Origin: Microbulbifer sp. MKSA007
GTDB taxonomy: Bacteria > Pseudomonadota > Gammaproteobacteria > Pseudomonadales > Cellvibrionaceae
Assembly (NCBI GenBank): GCA_032615215.1
Contig: CP128433.1
Coordinates: forward strand, 1,323,501-1,387,500
Direction of reading: 5' to 3'
DNA length: 64,000 nt
The notes under the pieces were generated by a model. The model saw nothing but the letters and a program-made list of their open reading frames with translations. It was not told the DNA's origin and made no database searches. The position numbers and the translations under genes are program-made. This document shows positions 62,146 through 64,000 of the stretch, in pieces (within the stretch, counting starts at the first letter, position 1; each line of letters starts with the position of its first letter).

Positions 62146-63219
62146 ATGCAGCGTCAGGACTTTGACTTTCATCTGCCCGATGAGCTGATCGCCCGCGCGC
62201 CCACTGAGGAGCGCCGTGGCAGCCGTCTTTTGTGTCTGGATGGGCCCAGCGGGGCCATTGCACATCGGCAGTTCCCAGATATTCTCGATCAGGTCCAAGC
62301 TGGTGACCTGATAGTCTTTAACGATACCCGGGTGATCCCGGCGCGTTTGTTCGCGCAGAAGGAGACCGGCGGTAAGTTGGAAATCCTGGTGGAGCGGGTG
62401 CTCAACGAGACGGATATCTGGGCCCATGTGCGCTCCAGTAAGTCGCCAAAGCCCGGTTCCACCATCGTCCTTGAAGACGGTACCCGTATAGAAGTGACCG
62501 GCCGCAAGGATGCATTGTTTGAATTGTCCTTCCCTAAAGAAGAGGGTGTGCTGGCGATTCTGGATCGCCTGGGCCATATGCCGCTGCCTCCTTATATTGA
62601 TCGTGAAGACGATGCCAGCGATCGCGAGCGCTACCAAACCGTATACGGCCGCAATGCCGGTGCTGTGGCGGCGCCGACGGCGGGGCTGCACTTTGATGAT
62701 GAGATGATCGGTGCGTTGCGGGATAAAGGTGTCGAGGTTGTCTTCGTTACCCTGCATGTGGGTGCCGGTACTTTCCAGCCGGTGCGCGTGGACAATATTT
62801 ATGAGCACCAGATGCATAGCGAAGTGCTGGATGTCTCCCAGGATGTGGTGGATGCGGTAACTGCTTGCCGCGCTCGCAATGGCAGCGTGATTGCGGTGGG
62901 TACCACCAGTGTGCGCGCGCTGGAAAGTGCGGCGCGCAGTGGCCAGTTACAGGCCACGGTGGGGGAGACAGATATCTTTATTTATCCCGGTTATGAATTC
63001 CAGGTTGTGGATAAGTTGATCACCAACTTCCATCTACCGGAATCCACCTTATTGATGCTGGTGAGTGCCTTCGCGGGGTACCAGCACACGATGGCCGCTT
63101 ATAAGGCCGCTGTTGAGGAGCGCTATCGCTTTTTTAGTTACGGCGATGCCATGTTTATTACCCGCGATCCCAATGCCAAAAAAGAAGAAGTCGCACCAGC
63201 GAAAGGAGATACCCAGTGA
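62146..63219 (+). CDS. queA: S-adenosylmethionine:tRNA ribosyltransferase-isomerase
   Basis: 357 residues. Starts MQRQDFDFHLPDELIA. The conserved FNDTRVIPARLF (about 55-66), VAAPTAGLHFDDEM (about 177-190), and YEHQMHSE mark QueA. It converts preQ1-tRNA to epoxyqueuosine-tRNA, the next-to-last step of queuosine synthesis. Its stop overlaps the tgt start. Confidence 0.96.
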   Translation: MQRQDFDFHLPDELIARAPTEERRGSRLLCLDGPSGAIAHRQFPDILDQVQAGDLIVFNDTRVIPARLFAQKETGGKLEILVERVLNETDIWAHVRSSKSPKPGSTIVLEDGTRIEVTGRKDALFELSFPKEEGVLAILDRLGHMPLPPYIDREDDASDRERYQTVYGRNAGAVAAPTAGLHFDDEMIGALRDKGVEVVFVTLHVGAGTFQPVRVDNIYEHQMHSEVLDVSQDVVDAVTACRARNGSVIAVGTTSVRALESAARSGQLQATVGETDIFIYPGYEFQVVDKLITNFHLPESTLLMLVSAFAGYQHTMAAYKAAVEERYRFFSYGDAMFITRDPNAKKEEVAPAKGDTQ

Positions 63220-64000
63220 GCCGCGAATGTTTTATGCAGTTTGAAGTGGATACCACTGATGGCAAGGCCCGTCGCGGCCGCTTGCGTTTCCCTCGCGGTG
63301 TAGTGGAAACCCCGGCGTTTATGCCGGTGGGCACTTACGGCACCGTGAAAGGTATGTTGCCGAGGGATATCGAAGGGATCGGTGCACAGATTATTCTGGG
63401 CAACACCTTCCACCTGATGCTGCGCCCGGGTACCGAAGTGGTTAAAGCCCACGGCGATCTGCACGATTTTACCCAGTGGTCCGGCCCGATCCTCACCGAC
63501 TCCGGCGGTTTCCAGGTGTTTAGCCTGGGTGAACTGCGCAAGATTACGGAAGAGGGGGTTTCTTTCCGCTCGCCTATCGATGGCAGTCCGGTATTCCTGG
63601 ACCCGGAAGAGTCCATGCGCGTTCAGCGGGACCTGGGTTCCGATATCGTCATGATCTTCGATGAGTGCACCCCTTATCCGGCCACCACTGACGAAGCGCG
63701 CAAATCTATGGAGTTGTCCCTGCGTTGGGCGGAGCGCTCCAAGAAAGCTCATGGCGATAGCCCGTCGGCGCTGTTCGGAATTGTGCAGGGCGGTATGTTC
63801 CCGGAGTTGCGCGATGTGTCACTGCGCGGCCTGACTGAGATTGGTTTCGATGGCTATGCCATTGGTGGCCTGTCTGTGGGTGAGCCTAAAGATGAGATGA
63901 TCAAGGTCTTGGATCACCTGGCTCACAAGATGCCGGAAGATAAGCCGCGCTACCTGATGGGCGTGGGCAAGCCGGAGGATATTGTCGAGGCGGTGCGTCG
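63216..64000 (+). CDS. tgt: queuine tRNA-ribosyltransferase, truncated by window
   Basis: GTG start (AAAGGAGA before it) overlapping queA; the ATG at 63234 is an alternative. Residues MQFEVDTTDGKARRGRL; PAFMPVGTYGTVKG; catalytic DSGGFQVFSLGELRKI (Asp about 89-94 region); FGIVQGGMFPELR; GYAIGGLSVGEPKDEM; YLMGVGKPEDI. Exchanges guanine-34 for preQ1 in tRNAs with GUN anticodons. About 261 of the usual 370 residues are in the window. Confidence 0.95.
   Translation, partial: MSRECFMQFEVDTTDGKARRGRLRFPRGVVETPAFMPVGTYGTVKGMLPRDIEGIGAQIILGNTFHLMLRPGTEVVKAHGDLHDFTQWSGPILTDSGGFQVFSLGELRKITEEGVSFRSPIDGSPVFLDPEESMRVQRDLGSDIVMIFDECTPYPATTDEARKSMELSLRWAERSKKAHGDSPSALFGIVQGGMFPELRDVSLRGLTEIGFDGYAIGGLSVGEPKDEMIKVLDHLAHKMPEDKPRYLMGVGKPEDIVEAVR

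Overview
The window looks like a chromosome segment of a marine gammaproteobacterium of the Cellvibrionales, Microbulbifer-like type. This is inferred from the housekeeping order valS / holC / pepA // lptF-lptG and the queA-tgt pair. No 16S or genome-wide marker is present, so the genus is a guess. Housekeeping blocks (about 9.2-18 kb and 62.1-64 kb) are visibly GC-rich. The rest is AT-richer, sparsely coded and full of small orphan genes, repeats and mobile-element debris.

Region 1 (1-8.9 kb) is accessory DNA. Small minus-strand genes are separated by integron attC-like sites, and no integrase gene is visible: a cassette cluster lacking an integrase (CALIN). Two group II intron 5' fragments sit against attC remnants. 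An IS200-like/RAYT transposase with tandem REP-like hairpins, and a DUF262 + HEPN-nuclease gene pair (probable anti-phage system), lie inside. From 5.9 to 8.9 kb the cluster has a repeated plan: a plus-strand csrA copy, two minus-strand cassettes, then a 178-bp repeat R carrying a minus-strand promoter. The csrA and R parts are duplicated while the cassettes between them differ.

Region 2 (9.2-18 kb) is core: valine-tRNA ligase, a proline/acid-rich protein with an apparent frameshift, DNA polymerase III chi, leucyl aminopeptidase, the divergent LptF/LptG lipopolysaccharide-export permeases, and an RDD membrane protein. Region 3 (18-30 kb) holds metabolic and transport genes: GMC oxidoreductase, rRNA methyltransferase RlmA, tRNA deaminase TadA, a K+ channel, GT25 glycosyltransferase, Bcr/CflA efflux, a VOC enzyme, a LysR gene overlapping an exported deaminase-like protein, and an ArgP/ArgO-like pair.

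Region 4 (30-58 kb) is loosely packed: acyltransferase, a frameshifted patatin, cytochrome c peroxidase, cupin, single-chain aconitase, intact patatin, NYN protein, epoxide hydrolase-like protein, WYL regulator, a third csrA copy with the same leader as the first but inverted, SMI1/KNR4 protein, a LexA-box-controlled pair of small genes, a LytS/LytTR two-component system, amidohydrolase and DoxX protein. Two 262/263-bp MITEs with YTAR target duplications and several solo MITE ends are scattered here. A decayed second copy of the RAYT gene lies at 57.3-57.9 kb.

Region 5 (58-62 kb) carries a phage tail-spike remnant, a paralogue of the LexA-linked small gene and orphan genes, up to tRNA-Leu(CAA). 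Core queA and tgt follow; tgt runs off the window.
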